Positions 54,868 to 63,920 of a stretch of DNA of 64,000 bases are shown piece after piece. This DNA is from Mesorhizobium sp. AR02. GTDB lineage: Bacteria; Pseudomonadota; Alphaproteobacteria; Rhizobiales; Rhizobiaceae. Both the position numbers and the translations under genes were made by a program. The stretch spans positions 5,724,001 to 5,788,000 of the forward strand of contig NZ_CP080531.1 of assembly GCF_024746835.1 (NCBI RefSeq), in the 5' to 3' direction. Numbering within the stretch: the first letter of the stretch is position 1; every line of letters begins with the position of its first letter. Under the pieces are notes generated by a model. It did not search any database. It had not been told where the DNA came from and saw nothing but the letters and a program-made list of their open reading frames with translations.

Positions 54868-54995
54868 TCGGCGTGGCTCGGCCTTCGCAGGGTATCCTTA
54901 CAAAAAAGGCTCGGCTTGACCGCGCCACCATTCGGGTCGAGACTCGCCTAGCGGCAAACCTGAACAGACAGGCGCGCCAGCTGAGGAGGACTGTC

Positions 54996-55517
54996 ATGGC
55001 GATTTCACGCAAGGAAGAAATGCGGGCGCTGAGCGCCGATGAAACGGAGCTGGTGGAGAAATCGCACCATCCGGCGGTGCAGGACCTTTCCGACGCCGAC
55101 CTTTCCGGTCTGGTCAAGCTGCTGCGCGAGCGGCGCGACAAGGCGCAGGCCGAAGCGCACCGCCGACGCCGTGAAATACGCGGCAAGGGCGCACCGAAGG
55201 GCGCTGCGCCCTCAAAGGCCGATGGTGGCTCGCAGGTCAAGCTCGCGGTGCTGGCCATGGCGATGCGGCGGCTGAATGGCGAGGCCGAACGGCGGCGTCA
55301 ACTGGCGGCTCGCGTTTCGCTGGTCGGTAATGCACGCAAGGCACTGGCCATGAAGCAAAGTGCGCCGGCGGACGGTCCCGCGCTCAATTCGCGGACGGCT
55401 CACAAGGGCATGCGGGCCGTGGCCAACGAGCGGGCGCCGAAGCTGGTCCGGCCGGCGGAACTCGGCCGGCAGCGCAAGGCGGGCAAGGTGGCGCAAGCGA
55501 AGCGCGACGCACGCTGA
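54996..55517 (+). CDS. Basic, helical hypothetical protein
   Basis: The 173-residue protein is very rich in Arg, Lys and Ala (RERRDKAQAEAHRRRREIRG, NGEAERRRQLAARVS) and ends with a lysine/arginine-rich tail, suggesting nucleic acid binding. The start SISRKEEMRALSADETELVEKS-like N-terminus is acidic. GAGGAGGA lies before ATG 54996. No family recognised with certainty. Confidence 0.7.
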   Translation: MAISRKEEMRALSADETELVEKSHHPAVQDLSDADLSGLVKLLRERRDKAQAEAHRRRREIRGKGAPKGAAPSKADGGSQVKLAVLAMAMRRLNGEAERRRQLAARVSLVGNARKALAMKQSAPADGPALNSRTAHKGMRAVANERAPKLVRPAELGRQRKAGKVAQAKRDAR

Positions 55518-55549
55518 AGTCCGGCGGACAGGCGCGATAACCCGCCGTT

Positions 55550-55930
55550 TTACCGCGCGGCGGGAAGCTGCTGCTGGGCGCCCTCGACAAGGGCCTGCAG
55601 CATCGGGCGTGTCGGTGCGAAGAATGTCGTGCCGGTCTGCGGCGTCGAAACATCGAGCAGCCGATCGCAGGCGTCCGGCGGGTCGCCGACATACATGCGC
55701 CGCAGCATCTTTTCGGTGACCCAGAGATACCTGCTATAGCCGGCGGCCGCCAAGGTCGCGGAAGCCGACAGTCTTGACCAAATCGTCAAGTTCGCCGAGC
55801 ACGGAACAAACCTTGGCCGGGGCCGGCTGTTCGCCGGTGACGGTGACGACAAGAAAATCGCCGACTGCGAAAGCGGCGCATCGACGCTCTGCGCGTCGAT
55901 CGGCACGCGGTCCCAGTTCTTGCCCGACAT
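55550..55930 (-). pseudogene. Dyp-type peroxidase remnant with internal deletion and frameshift
   Basis: The start (ATG 55930) and first residues SVDAPLSQSAIF match the N-terminus of Dyp-type peroxidases; after a one-base loss near 55849-55857 the match continues in another frame as FLVVTVTGEQPAPAK and VKTVGFRDLGG. At about 55734-55752 the sequence jumps to the family C-terminus, YLWVTEKMLRRMYVGDPPDA and TGTTFFAPTRPML. Roughly 200 central residues, including the heme histidine and the GxxDG motif, are missing. The gene cannot be functional. The identification rests on remembered family sequences. Confidence 0.65.
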
Positions 55931-56062
55931 CCGAAAATCTACGTTTTTCCCGGATTTGTTTCAGATCGCCCGACATGACGCAATACTGGATGAATTGCCT
56001 CTTTATCGACACGCGGATGCGGGTAGAGTGCGGCAGAATTTCAATCAACCTGTTCGGAGCTG

Positions 56063-59000
56063 ATGCTCGCACGCCTGTTCGTGATCTTTGGTGGCTTGTT
56101 CGTGCTGGTGCTGTGCGCGGCGCTGGTGGTGCCGTATTTTGTCGACTGGACCGGCTACCGCGCCGAATTCGAACGCGAGGCAAGCGCCATCCTCGGTCGC
56201 AAGGTGACCGTGCAGGGCGATGCCACGGCAAGGCTGTTGCCGTTCCCCTCGGTGACTTTCTCCAACGTTGCCGTCGCCGGCGGGCCTAACGGCCAGCCGG
56301 CCATGACCGTCGAGACGTTTTCGATGGATGCGGAGCTGGCGCCCTTCCTGCGCGGCGAGGTGCTGATCTTCGACATGCGGCTGGTGCACCCGAAGGCGAC
56401 CATCGATATTGCCAATGACGGTACTGTCGACTGGGCGATGCGGCCATCCTCGCCCTTCGACCTCAACCAGATCTCGATCGAGAAGCTGACCGTGACGGAA
56501 GGGCAGATCGAACTGCGCCACGCCGCCGGCGGACGGAGCCACATCTTTTCCGAGATCAACTCGACCATTTCGGCCAAATCCCTGGCCGGCCCCTGGCGCA
56601 TGGACGGCACGTTGCGGCTGGACGGGTTGCGCACCACTGTCGCGGCGTCGACCGGCAAGGCCGAAGGCAACGGCCAGATGCGGCTGCGGCTGAAGGCCGA
56701 CCCCGATGCCTATCCGCTGGTCATCGAGACCGACGGCAATGCCGGCATCGTCAACGGTGCGGCCATCTATTCCGGCCAGTTCAAGATTTCAGGTGCCGAC
56801 AAGAACAGCGCCGAGCTGCGCGGCAGCGATGGCGAGACGGTGAAGGTCAGCGCCGGCAAGCCCGATCCCGGCTTCCGGCTGAACGGCAAATTCTCGCTCG
56901 ACCACCAGAAGCTTGGCGTCGACGAATTCCGTTTCGAGACCGGGCCGCTGGACAATCCCTACACCGCCGACGGCAAGGCCTCGGTCGATCTCGGGCTGAA
57001 GCCGAACTTCGCCATCGAAGCCAATGGCGCGCAGGTGCAGTTGGACGAGGCGGTGGGTGCGCCGGCCGGCGCCGGCCTGACACTGGATCAGCGTATTGCG
57101 GGGCTGGAGCAGGCGTTGCTCGATCTGCCGAAGCCGACCATTCCCGGCACTGTCGAGGTCAAGCTGCCGGCGGTGGTGGCCGGCGACACCACGGTGCGCG
57201 ACGTGCATCTCTCGGCCGAGCCGGTCGACGGTGGCTGGAAGATAAAGTCGCTTGCCGCGACCCTGCCGGGCCGCACCACGCTGGAAGCCGATGGCATGCT
57301 GGTGCTCAACGTGCAGAGCCATTTCGGCTTCACCGGCTCGTTGCTGTTGGCCGTGGCGCAACCTTCGGGTTTTGCAGCGTGGCTGTCCAGGGATGTCGAC
57401 GAGGCGATCCGCCGTCTGCCCGCCGCCGGCTTCAAGGCCAAGGTCGACCTTTCGGAAAACCATCAATCCTTCAGCGACCTTGAGCTGATCCTCGGCAAGG
57501 CGAAATTTTCCGGCCGCATCGATTCCAGCCAGCCTGACGATGCAAAGCCCTCGGTGCTGATGCGGCTCGAGGGCGGTGAACTCGATGTCGACGGGCTGGC
57601 GGCCTTCGCCTCGATCTTCGTCAGCGACAAGGGCGCCAACCGCTTTGCCAACAGCGACCTCGATTTCCAGATCAAGGCCGGGCCGGTCAGTGCCGGCGGG
57701 CTCACGGCCGATACAGTCGACACCGCGCTCAGGTTGCGCGACGGGTTGCTTGAAGTCGACCGGCTCTCGGTTGGCGGGCTGGCCGGCGCCTCGATCAGCG
57801 CCACGGGCCGGATCAAGGATTTTCCGGCGAGCCCCACCGGCAAGCTCGATGCGTCAATTGTCGCTGTCGATCTGAAGCCGCTGATCGACGTTGCCGCGCA
57901 GCATTATCCAGACAATGCGGTGCTGAAAGGGCTGGCGAGCCGAGCAGCAGCCTATCCCGACCTGTTCCAGGATGCGCGCGTCGACCTCGTCGCAAGTGCA
58001 GCCGACAATGGCGACGGCACGACGGGCCTGGCGGTGAGCGGGCAAGGCAAGGCCGGCGGCTCGGCCTTTTCCGCCTCGCTCTCGGGGAAGGGAGCGCCGG
58101 ACAAGCTTCTCGACGCGCCGGTGACGCTGACCTTCAACGCCAAAAACCCCGATGCCACGGCGCTGCTCGCGCTCTACGGCCTGCCGGCGCTGCCGCTCGG
58201 CATGCTGGGCGAGGCAACGACTGATATTTCGGCCAAGGGCACATTTGGCGGTGGCCTGACGACGAGTTTCAGCCTCGCCGGCAATGACTTCAAGGCTGGC
58301 TTCGAAGGCACGATCGCCGATACGCCGCAAGGCCCCACCGCCAAGGGCAAGATTAACCTCGATGCCGCCGATATCGAACCGTGGCTGATGACATCCGGCA
58401 TCGGCCTGCCGGGCATGGGGGCGGGCATGTCGACCTCGCTCTCGGCACAAGGCGACTATGGCAACGGCCTGCTGGTGCTGGACAATGTCAGCGGCGCCAT
58501 CAACGAGGCGGCCGTGTCCGGCGACGTCAACATCGACGCCAAGGACGGTGTGCCGCATCTGGCCGGCGCGCTGGCACTCGACGAACTCGACCTCGATCCA
58601 ATGGCGGTGGCGCTGTTTGGCGATTCGGCTTTCCTTGCCGACAAGAATGGGGCCAACAAGAATGGGGCCGACAAAAATGCGGCTGACAAAAATGCGGCCG
58701 ACAAAAGTGCGAGCGAAAAGGGCGGCGCGTGGCCGGCAGCACCCTTCAGCCAGAAATCCAGCCTGCCGTTCACCGCTGACCTCGACCTGACGACGGCAGC
58801 ACTGGCCGCCGGCCCGTTCGCCACCGCCTATGATGCGTCCTTTGCGTTGAAGCTCGACCAGGAGGGTATCCGTGTTTCGGATCTCAAGGCAAAATTCCTT
58901 GGTGGCGCACTGACCGGCCTGTTCGAGTTGAAGAACAATGACGGCACCGGGCTTTTCACCGGCCAGATGAAACTGGCGGGTGCCGATCTGGCAAACGTGT

Positions 59001-60088
59001 TGCCGGATGCCGGCATTGGCGGCATCAGCGATTTCTCGACGACGCTGTCGACCAGCGGCAAGTCGGTCGATGCGATGATCGCTGCACTATCGGGTTCCGG
59101 CACGGCAGCGCTGAAGGGCTTGCAGGTTGCCGGCGTCAACCCCGGTGCGTTCAGCACTTTGCTGGCCAAGGCGGATGCGATCGGGCGCGACATCGACGCG
59201 GCCAAGACCGCGGGCTTCGCGCCCCAGATCGCCGCCGATGGCAATTTTGCCGCCAAGGATGCCGACATCGCCTTCACGATTGCCGGCGGCACGCTCAGGG
59301 CGCCGCCTATCAGCCTCGAAAACCCGGCGGCGACCTTGTCCGCCGATATCACGGCCGACCTCAACGCAAGCACGGTTTCCGCCAAGGGGGCGATCACCTA
59401 CCGGCCCGGCGACGAGGCGCTGGTCGGCTCCGAGCCGGCCGTCAATTTCACCGCCGAAGGGCCGTTCGGTGCCGTGAAGCGTCAGTTCGACAGCGAGCCG
59501 CTGGCGCAGTTCCTGACCCAGCGCGCGCTGGAAAAGGAACAGCAGCGCGTCGAGGCGATGCAGGCGGCGTTGCTGGAGAAGCAGAGGCTGCGGCGTGAGG
59601 TGCGCTATTACGCAGCGCTGCAGGATGCACGCGACAAGGCCGCCGAGGAACTGCGTCAACAGGAGGAGGCGGCGCGGCTGAAGGCGGAGGCGGACGCCAA
59701 GGCGAAAGCGGAGGCTGACGCCCAGGCGAAGGCCGAAGCGGATGCGAAGGCTCAGGCCGAGGCAGACGCTAAAGCCAAGGCGGATGCTGAGGCCAAAGCC
59801 AAGGCTGATGCCGACGCGAAGGCCAAGGCTGATGCTGATGCAAAGGCGGCGGCCGAGCAGCAGGCCGCCGACGAGGCAGCCAAGGCGCAGGCCGATGAAG
59901 AACAGCGGCAGAAGGCCGAAGAGGCGAAGCGTATCGCTTCGCAGGAAAAAGCGCGACTAGAGGCCGAACGCAAGGCCGCCGAGCCGAAGGTCGAGCGGGC
60001 GCCGCTGCCGGAAGCCAGCGACAATCCGCCGGCCAAGCCAAAGGCCAATCCGTTCACGATCGACAATCTGCTGAAGTCGTTGCAGTAG
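56063..60088 (+). CDS. AsmA family protein with TolA-like C-terminal coiled coil
   Basis: The 1341-residue protein has one N-terminal membrane helix (LFVIFGGLFVLVLCAALVV), then the AsmA N-terminal region (GRKVTVQGDATARLLPFPSVTFSNVAV), a long beta-rich body and the AsmA_2-type C-terminal part (SGTAALKGLQVAGVN). Such proteins span the periplasm as lipid-transfer bridges (compare TamB, YhdP). Two unusual low-complexity parts are present: residues ~860-886, five units of DKNAA type, and residues ~1190-1290, an Ala/Lys/Asp/Glu repeat like the TolA stalk. No tamA-like partner is adjacent. Confidence 0.88.
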   Translation: MLARLFVIFGGLFVLVLCAALVVPYFVDWTGYRAEFEREASAILGRKVTVQGDATARLLPFPSVTFSNVAVAGGPNGQPAMTVETFSMDAELAPFLRGEVLIFDMRLVHPKATIDIANDGTVDWAMRPSSPFDLNQISIEKLTVTEGQIELRHAAGGRSHIFSEINSTISAKSLAGPWRMDGTLRLDGLRTTVAASTGKAEGNGQMRLRLKADPDAYPLVIETDGNAGIVNGAAIYSGQFKISGADKNSAELRGSDGETVKVSAGKPDPGFRLNGKFSLDHQKLGVDEFRFETGPLDNPYTADGKASVDLGLKPNFAIEANGAQVQLDEAVGAPAGAGLTLDQRIAGLEQALLDLPKPTIPGTVEVKLPAVVAGDTTVRDVHLSAEPVDGGWKIKSLAATLPGRTTLEADGMLVLNVQSHFGFTGSLLLAVAQPSGFAAWLSRDVDEAIRRLPAAGFKAKVDLSENHQSFSDLELILGKAKFSGRIDSSQPDDAKPSVLMRLEGGELDVDGLAAFASIFVSDKGANRFANSDLDFQIKAGPVSAGGLTADTVDTALRLRDGLLEVDRLSVGGLAGASISATGRIKDFPASPTGKLDASIVAVDLKPLIDVAAQHYPDNAVLKGLASRAAAYPDLFQDARVDLVASAADNGDGTTGLAVSGQGKAGGSAFSASLSGKGAPDKLLDAPVTLTFNAKNPDATALLALYGLPALPLGMLGEATTDISAKGTFGGGLTTSFSLAGNDFKAGFEGTIADTPQGPTAKGKINLDAADIEPWLMTSGIGLPGMGAGMSTSLSAQGDYGNGLLVLDNVSGAINEAAVSGDVNIDAKDGVPHLAGALALDELDLDPMAVALFGDSAFLADKNGANKNGADKNAADKNAADKSASEKGGAWPAAPFSQKSSLPFTADLDLTTAALAAGPFATAYDASFALKLDQEGIRVSDLKAKFLGGALTGLFELKNNDGTGLFTGQMKLAGADLANVLPDAGIGGISDFSTTLSTSGKSVDAMIAALSGSGTAALKGLQVAGVNPGAFSTLLAKADAIGRDIDAAKTAGFAPQIAADGNFAAKDADIAFTIAGGTLRAPPISLENPAATLSADITADLNASTVSAKGAITYRPGDEALVGSEPAVNFTAEGPFGAVKRQFDSEPLAQFLTQRALEKEQQRVEAMQAALLEKQRLRREVRYYAALQDARDKAAEELRQQEEAARLKAEADAKAKAEADAQAKAEADAKAQAEADAKAKADAEAKAKADADAKAKADADAKAAAEQQAADEAAKAQADEEQRQKAEEAKRIASQEKARLEAERKAAEPKVERAPLPEASDNPPAKPKANPFTIDNLLKSLQ
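58640..58714 (+). repeat. Five 15-bp tandem repeats inside the AsmA gene
   Basis: Units related to gacaaaaatgcggcc occur five times in frame (58640, 58655, 58670, 58685, 58700), encoding DKNGA/DKNAA pentapeptides. Copy number changes would keep the frame. Confidence 0.85.
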
Positions 60089-60097
60089 CAGCAGGGG

Positions 60098-60145
60098 CAG
60101 TAGGGCAGTAGGGCAGTAGGGCAGTAGGGCAGTAGGGCAGTAGGG
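60098..60145 (+). repeat. Six tandem copies of the 8-mer cagtaggg
   Basis: The perfect 8-bp repeat begins 10 bases after the AsmA stop and runs toward the ECF sigma gene end. As it is not a multiple of three, it could not lie in a coding region without affecting frame; its place between two convergent genes is consistent with neutral expansion. Confidence 0.92.
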
Positions 60146-60176
60146 CAAGTCCTCCCGTCACTCGTCCGAAATCGTT

Positions 60177-61063
60177 TCAAAGCACGAACAGTTTGGCATC
60201 GTCGGCGACGTAGCGGGCGTGGCGAAAATCGCGGATGGCGGCAAGTCTGCCGTCCTGCCAGGCCAGCAGGATGAAATAGGTCGGCCGCGCCGTCGGGTCG
60301 TTGGGGTCACAGACGAGGATTGCCGGCCTGTTTTCAACGAAGCCAGGCATAAGACGCCAATCCTGCACCCGGGAATAGTTGCCGAAATAGGTGGCCACTT
60401 CCTTGCGGCCATTGAGCCGTGTCCTGGCCACCAGCTCCAGCCGTACCTCTTGCGCCAGCATGTCGCGCACCGCGTCGAAATCACGGGCATTGAAGCGATC
60501 GATGTAGGCATTGAGCAGCAGACGCTCGGCGGCGCTCAGTCTGGGGAGAGGGCGGTCGTCAGGCTCGTCGGCAATCTGGCGCAGCCGGTCGCGGCCACGA
60601 TGCAGTGCCGCCTTGACCGCGGGGATGCTGGTGTCGAGTGTGGCGCTGATCTCCTGAAGGGAGTAGCCCAGAACGTCCATCATGATCACGCTGCTTCGCT
60701 GTGCGACGGGAAGGCGCATGAAGCTGTGCAGCGCGGCAGAAGCGGCTTGACGATCGATGATGGAATTTGCCGGGTCGATGATCATGTCCGGATCCTCCTC
60801 GGCAGAGGTCTTTTCGCGGGAGCGTCGGCGCAGAAAGTCGAGCGCCGCGTTGTGGGCGATGCGAAACAGCCAGCCTTCCGGATTGGCGATCGGGCCGGCA
60901 CCGGGCAAGGCCTCGACCGCCTTGGCCAGCGCCTCCTGCAGCACGTCCTCGCCATCGATGACCGAGCCGGTCATGCGGGCGCAGTAACGGTGCAGCTTGG
61001 GACGCAATTCCCCAAAAAGGCGTCAAAAAGCTCGCGGTGCTCGCCAGGAATGGGGATGTTCAT
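60177..61063 (-). pseudogene. ECF sigma factor with SnoaL-like C-terminal domain, 5' frameshift
   Basis: The main frame (60177-61007) encodes sigma region 2 (DGEDVLQEALAKAVEALPG, WLFRIAHNAALDFLRRRSRE), region 4 (YSLQEISATLDTSIPAVKAALHRGRDRLR) and a C-terminal NTF2/SnoaL-like domain, as in ECF41-like groups. The natural start seems to be ATG 61063 with AGGAGG: it reads NIPIPGEHRELFDAF, then loses frame at a T5 run (A5 on the + strand, 61014-61018); one more T would join it to GELRPKLHRYCARM. If real, only the TTG at 61007 could start a shortened protein. It may also be a sequencing error in a homopolymer. Confidence 0.78.
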
Positions 61064-61096
61064 AAGCCTCCTGTTCCGCGACGCCACCAGCCTCGG

Positions 61097-61402
61097 TTAC
61101 TCATCCAGCACCCGGTAGCTGCCCACCACTGTCATCTCCTCTCGCTCCGGGCGTTCGCTGCAGCGATCCCTGAAGCCGTTTTGAAAAGCCTCGAATGCGG
61201 CTAGCCCGGTGATGATGTCAGAATGCGCATCGGTCTGCGTCTCGACCAGATGGACGAATGTCCCATCGTCGGCGCGCAATGTCATATAGCGAACGCCGTC
61301 CGGTGATTTGTCGCGCAATTCCTGGAAAACGGCCTTGATCAACTGCTCGTTCTCATCGGCCCGTTCCGGCTTCATCTTGTAGCGTATCAGATGACGTTTC
61401 AT
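61097..61402 (-). CDS. Small ABM-like protein upstream of the sigma factor
   Basis: The 101-residue protein begins MKRHLIRYKMKPERADENEQL and has a ferredoxin-like alpha+beta pattern (VRYMTLRADDGTFVHLVET, GLAAFEAFQNGFRDRC) resembling dimeric alpha-beta barrel (ABM) proteins. It lies 33 bases before the sigma gene on the same strand and is probably co-transcribed. ECF41-type sigma genes are often next to small redox or carboxymuconolactone enzymes, so it may be a target of the sigma factor. Confidence 0.72.
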   Translation of the reverse strand: MKRHLIRYKMKPERADENEQLIKAVFQELRDKSPDGVRYMTLRADDGTFVHLVETQTDAHSDIITGLAAFEAFQNGFRDRCSERPEREEMTVVGSYRVLDE

Positions 61403-61530
61403 CTCTGGTCTTCCTTTTGATTGCCCTTGCGCCCTTCGAGGCGTTCATTCCCTAGACGTTGCGGAAAGGCCAAAGGATTCGAGCGCCGCAAAAAAATGAC
61501 AGGTGCCATCCAGCGCATGACGCCTGGGCG

Positions 61531-61977
61531 TCACTCGCGGCCCTGATCGAGCAGGCGGCGCAGCATGGGCTCGATGCGGGAAAGCTCGTCGAGATGCACC
61601 GCCGAGAGCTCGGCCAGGCAGTCGTCGGCGCGGTCGGTCAGCCGCAGCAGCACACGGCGATGGTCGTCCTTGTCCTGATCCCTTGCGACCAGCCCGGCCT
61701 CGCTCAGGCGGTTGACCAGTTCGACGGCGCTGTGGTGGCGGATGCGCAGGCGCTCCGCCAGGTCGCCGACCGTCACCGGTCCGCCGCCCGGATAGCCCTT
61801 GATCGCCAGCAGCGCCTGGTGCTGGCGCGGCGTCAGCCCGGCGTCTTCCGCCTGGATCTGGCTGAATTCGAGGAAGCGGCGGATCAGGTATCGGAACTCG
61901 GACAGCCGCTGATAGTCGGCCTGTTTGATGGCGGGGCGTGATTTTTTGAGCTGCGTCATTCCAGACATTTGTTCCAT
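61531..61977 (-). CDS. MarR family transcriptional regulator
   Basis: The protein of about 148 residues has the MarR winged helix (VTVGDLAERLRIRHHSAVELVNRLSEAGLVARDQDKDDHRRVLLRLT). Three in-frame ATGs (61977, 61968, 61959) are possible starts. It is divergent from the ClC channel gene with a palindrome in the shared region, and it probably represses that gene or itself. Confidence 0.9.
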   Translation of the reverse strand: MEQMSGMTQLKKSRPAIKQADYQRLSEFRYLIRRFLEFSQIQAEDAGLTPRQHQALLAIKGYPGGGPVTVGDLAERLRIRHHSAVELVNRLSEAGLVARDQDKDDHRRVLLRLTDRADDCLAELSAVHLDELSRIEPMLRRLLDQGRE

Positions 61978-62025
61978 TCCGGCAAAAGGCTCAAACGGTT
62001 TTGATGCAAAACCAGCTTGAATTTA

Positions 62026-62040
62026 TATCGTGTTACGATA
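62026..62040. promoter_or_regulatory. Candidate MarR operator
   Basis: tatcgtgttacgata has perfect 6-bp arms around gtt. It lies 49 bases upstream of the MarR gene and 78 bases before the ClC start, in an A/T-rich stretch. Confidence 0.6.
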
Positions 62041-62117
62041 CATAGCGAACCAACAAAGTCGCCGGCGTCTTCGCCGTGCCGCAAATCCGAGATCCGGCCG
62101 CCGCCAGAAAGCCAGCC

Positions 62118-63920
62118 ATGAAGCCCCATCATTCCGAAAACAGCCATCTCAGGGATTTCACCACCGACGCGCGCGTGCTGACCATTGCCACTGTAGCCGT
62201 GGTGGTCGCTACGGCGGCGCTGTTCGCCGGCATTGTGCTTTTGAAACTGATCCGGCTTGCCACCAACATTGCCTATTTCGGCCAGTTCACGCTCGCCGAT
62301 CTGAAATTGCAGGATACGCCGCTTGGGCTTGCCGCGGTCATCGTCCCTGTCATCGGTGCGCTGATCATCGGCCTGATGGCACGCTACGGCAGCGAGAAGA
62401 TCCGCGGCCACGGCATTCCCGAAGCGATCGAGGCGATCCTGCTCGGGCGTTCAAAACTCGGCGCCAAGGTGGCGATCCTGAAGCCGCTGTCTTCGGCGAT
62501 CTCGATCGGCTCCGGTGGGCCGTTCGGCGCCGAAGGGCCGATCATCATGACCGGTGGCGCCATCGGCTCACTGATCGCGCAGATGCTGCCGGTCAGCGAC
62601 AACGAACGCAAGACGCTGCTGGTGGCGGGTGCCGCGGCCGGCATGACCACCGTCTTCGGCACGCCGATCGCCGCCATTATGCTGGCGGTGGAACTGCTGC
62701 TCTTCGAATGGACGCCGCGCTCCTTCATCCCCGTCGCGGTTGCCGCGATCATCGCCGAGGTCGAGCGCACTGTGCTGCATCTGCCCGGGCCGATCTTCCC
62801 GTTTCAGGGCGGCATGGCGGTGTCGTTCGTCGGGCTTGGCGGCTGGGTTCTGGTCGGTATCTGCGCGGGCCTGCTGTCGGGGCTGCTCACCCAGATGGTC
62901 TATGCCTGCGAGGACGCCTTCCAGAAACTGCCCATCCACTGGATGTGGTGGCCGATGATCGGCGGCCTGGTGGTCGGCATCGGCGGCTTGATCGAGCCGC
63001 GGGCGCTCGGCGTCGGCTATGACAACATCGCCGACATGCTGGATGGCCGCACGCTTGCCACCGCCGCGCTGATGCTGTTGGTGGTCAAGGCCATCATCTG
63101 GTCGGTGGCACTCGGTTCCGGGACGTCCGGCGGCGTGTTGGCGCCGCTGCTGATCATGGGTGGCGCGATGGGCGCCGTGCTCGGCGGATTCCTGCCGACG
63201 GCGGATCCGGGTTTCTGGGCACTGCTGGCAATGTCGGCGACCATGGGCGGCACGATGCGGGCGCCGCTGACGGCGACGTTCTTCGCCGTGGAACTGACCG
63301 GCAACACGCATGTCCTTGTTCCTTTGATCGCAGCTTGCGCCACGGCGCATGCCGTGACCGTGCTTTTGATGAAGCGTTCGATCCTGACCGAAAAGGTTGC
63401 AAGGCGAGGGCATCACCTCGTGCGCGAATATCGCGTCGATCCCTTCGCGCTGACGAGGGTGCGCGAGGTGATGACGTCGCAGGTCGAGAGCGTCCCGGCG
63501 ACCATGACGCTGCATGGCGCGGCGGCCTTCCTGACCGCGCCGGAAACCCGGCACCCGAGCTTTCCGGTTGTCGACGAGAACAGGCAGGTGCTTGGCCTCA
63601 TCGATCCGCCGGCGATCCTGCGCTGGCGCCGTGCCGGCAAGCACAGGACGACGACGCTCGGCGAACTGCTTGCCGGAAGCAAGGTGACGCTGGCTTTTCC
63701 CGACGAATATCTCGAAGGCTTGTCGGACAAGCTGTTGATGGCCAATGTCTCACATCTGCCGGTCGTCACCCGCGAAAGCCTGCAACTGGTCGGCTATGTC
63801 GGCTGGAAGGATCTGATGCGCGTACGGTCCAGAAAACAGGCCGAGGAGCGCGAGCGTTCGACCTTGCTTGGCTTCGGCACCAGGCGCGGGAAAAAGACGG
63901 ACGCGGTCGAGGGCGTCTAG
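62118..63920 (+). CDS. ClC family chloride channel/transporter with C-terminal CBS domains
   Basis: The 600-residue membrane protein shows the ClC anion-selectivity motifs: GSGGPFGAEGP near residue 131-141 (gating glutamate E139; the usual K/R of GK/REGP is Ala), and the later GSGTSGGVLAPLLIMGG. The C-terminal ~150 residues form a CBS pair (REVMTSQVESVPATMTL and HLPVVTRESLQLVGYVGWKDL). It may be a channel or a proton/chloride exchanger. ATG 62118 is preferred; the upstream GTG at 62076 would add 14 residues. Ribosome site weak. Confidence 0.9.
   Translation: MKPHHSENSHLRDFTTDARVLTIATVAVVVATAALFAGIVLLKLIRLATNIAYFGQFTLADLKLQDTPLGLAAVIVPVIGALIIGLMARYGSEKIRGHGIPEAIEAILLGRSKLGAKVAILKPLSSAISIGSGGPFGAEGPIIMTGGAIGSLIAQMLPVSDNERKTLLVAGAAAGMTTVFGTPIAAIMLAVELLLFEWTPRSFIPVAVAAIIAEVERTVLHLPGPIFPFQGGMAVSFVGLGGWVLVGICAGLLSGLLTQMVYACEDAFQKLPIHWMWWPMIGGLVVGIGGLIEPRALGVGYDNIADMLDGRTLATAALMLLVVKAIIWSVALGSGTSGGVLAPLLIMGGAMGAVLGGFLPTADPGFWALLAMSATMGGTMRAPLTATFFAVELTGNTHVLVPLIAACATAHAVTVLLMKRSILTEKVARRGHHLVREYRVDPFALTRVREVMTSQVESVPATMTLHGAAAFLTAPETRHPSFPVVDENRQVLGLIDPPAILRWRRAGKHRTTTLGELLAGSKVTLAFPDEYLEGLSDKLLMANVSHLPVVTRESLQLVGYVGWKDLMRVRSRKQAEERERSTLLGFGTRRGKKTDAVEGV

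Noticed and set aside
60098..60145. CRISPR array
   Set aside because: The 8-mer repeats are contiguous without spacers; no cas genes in the window.
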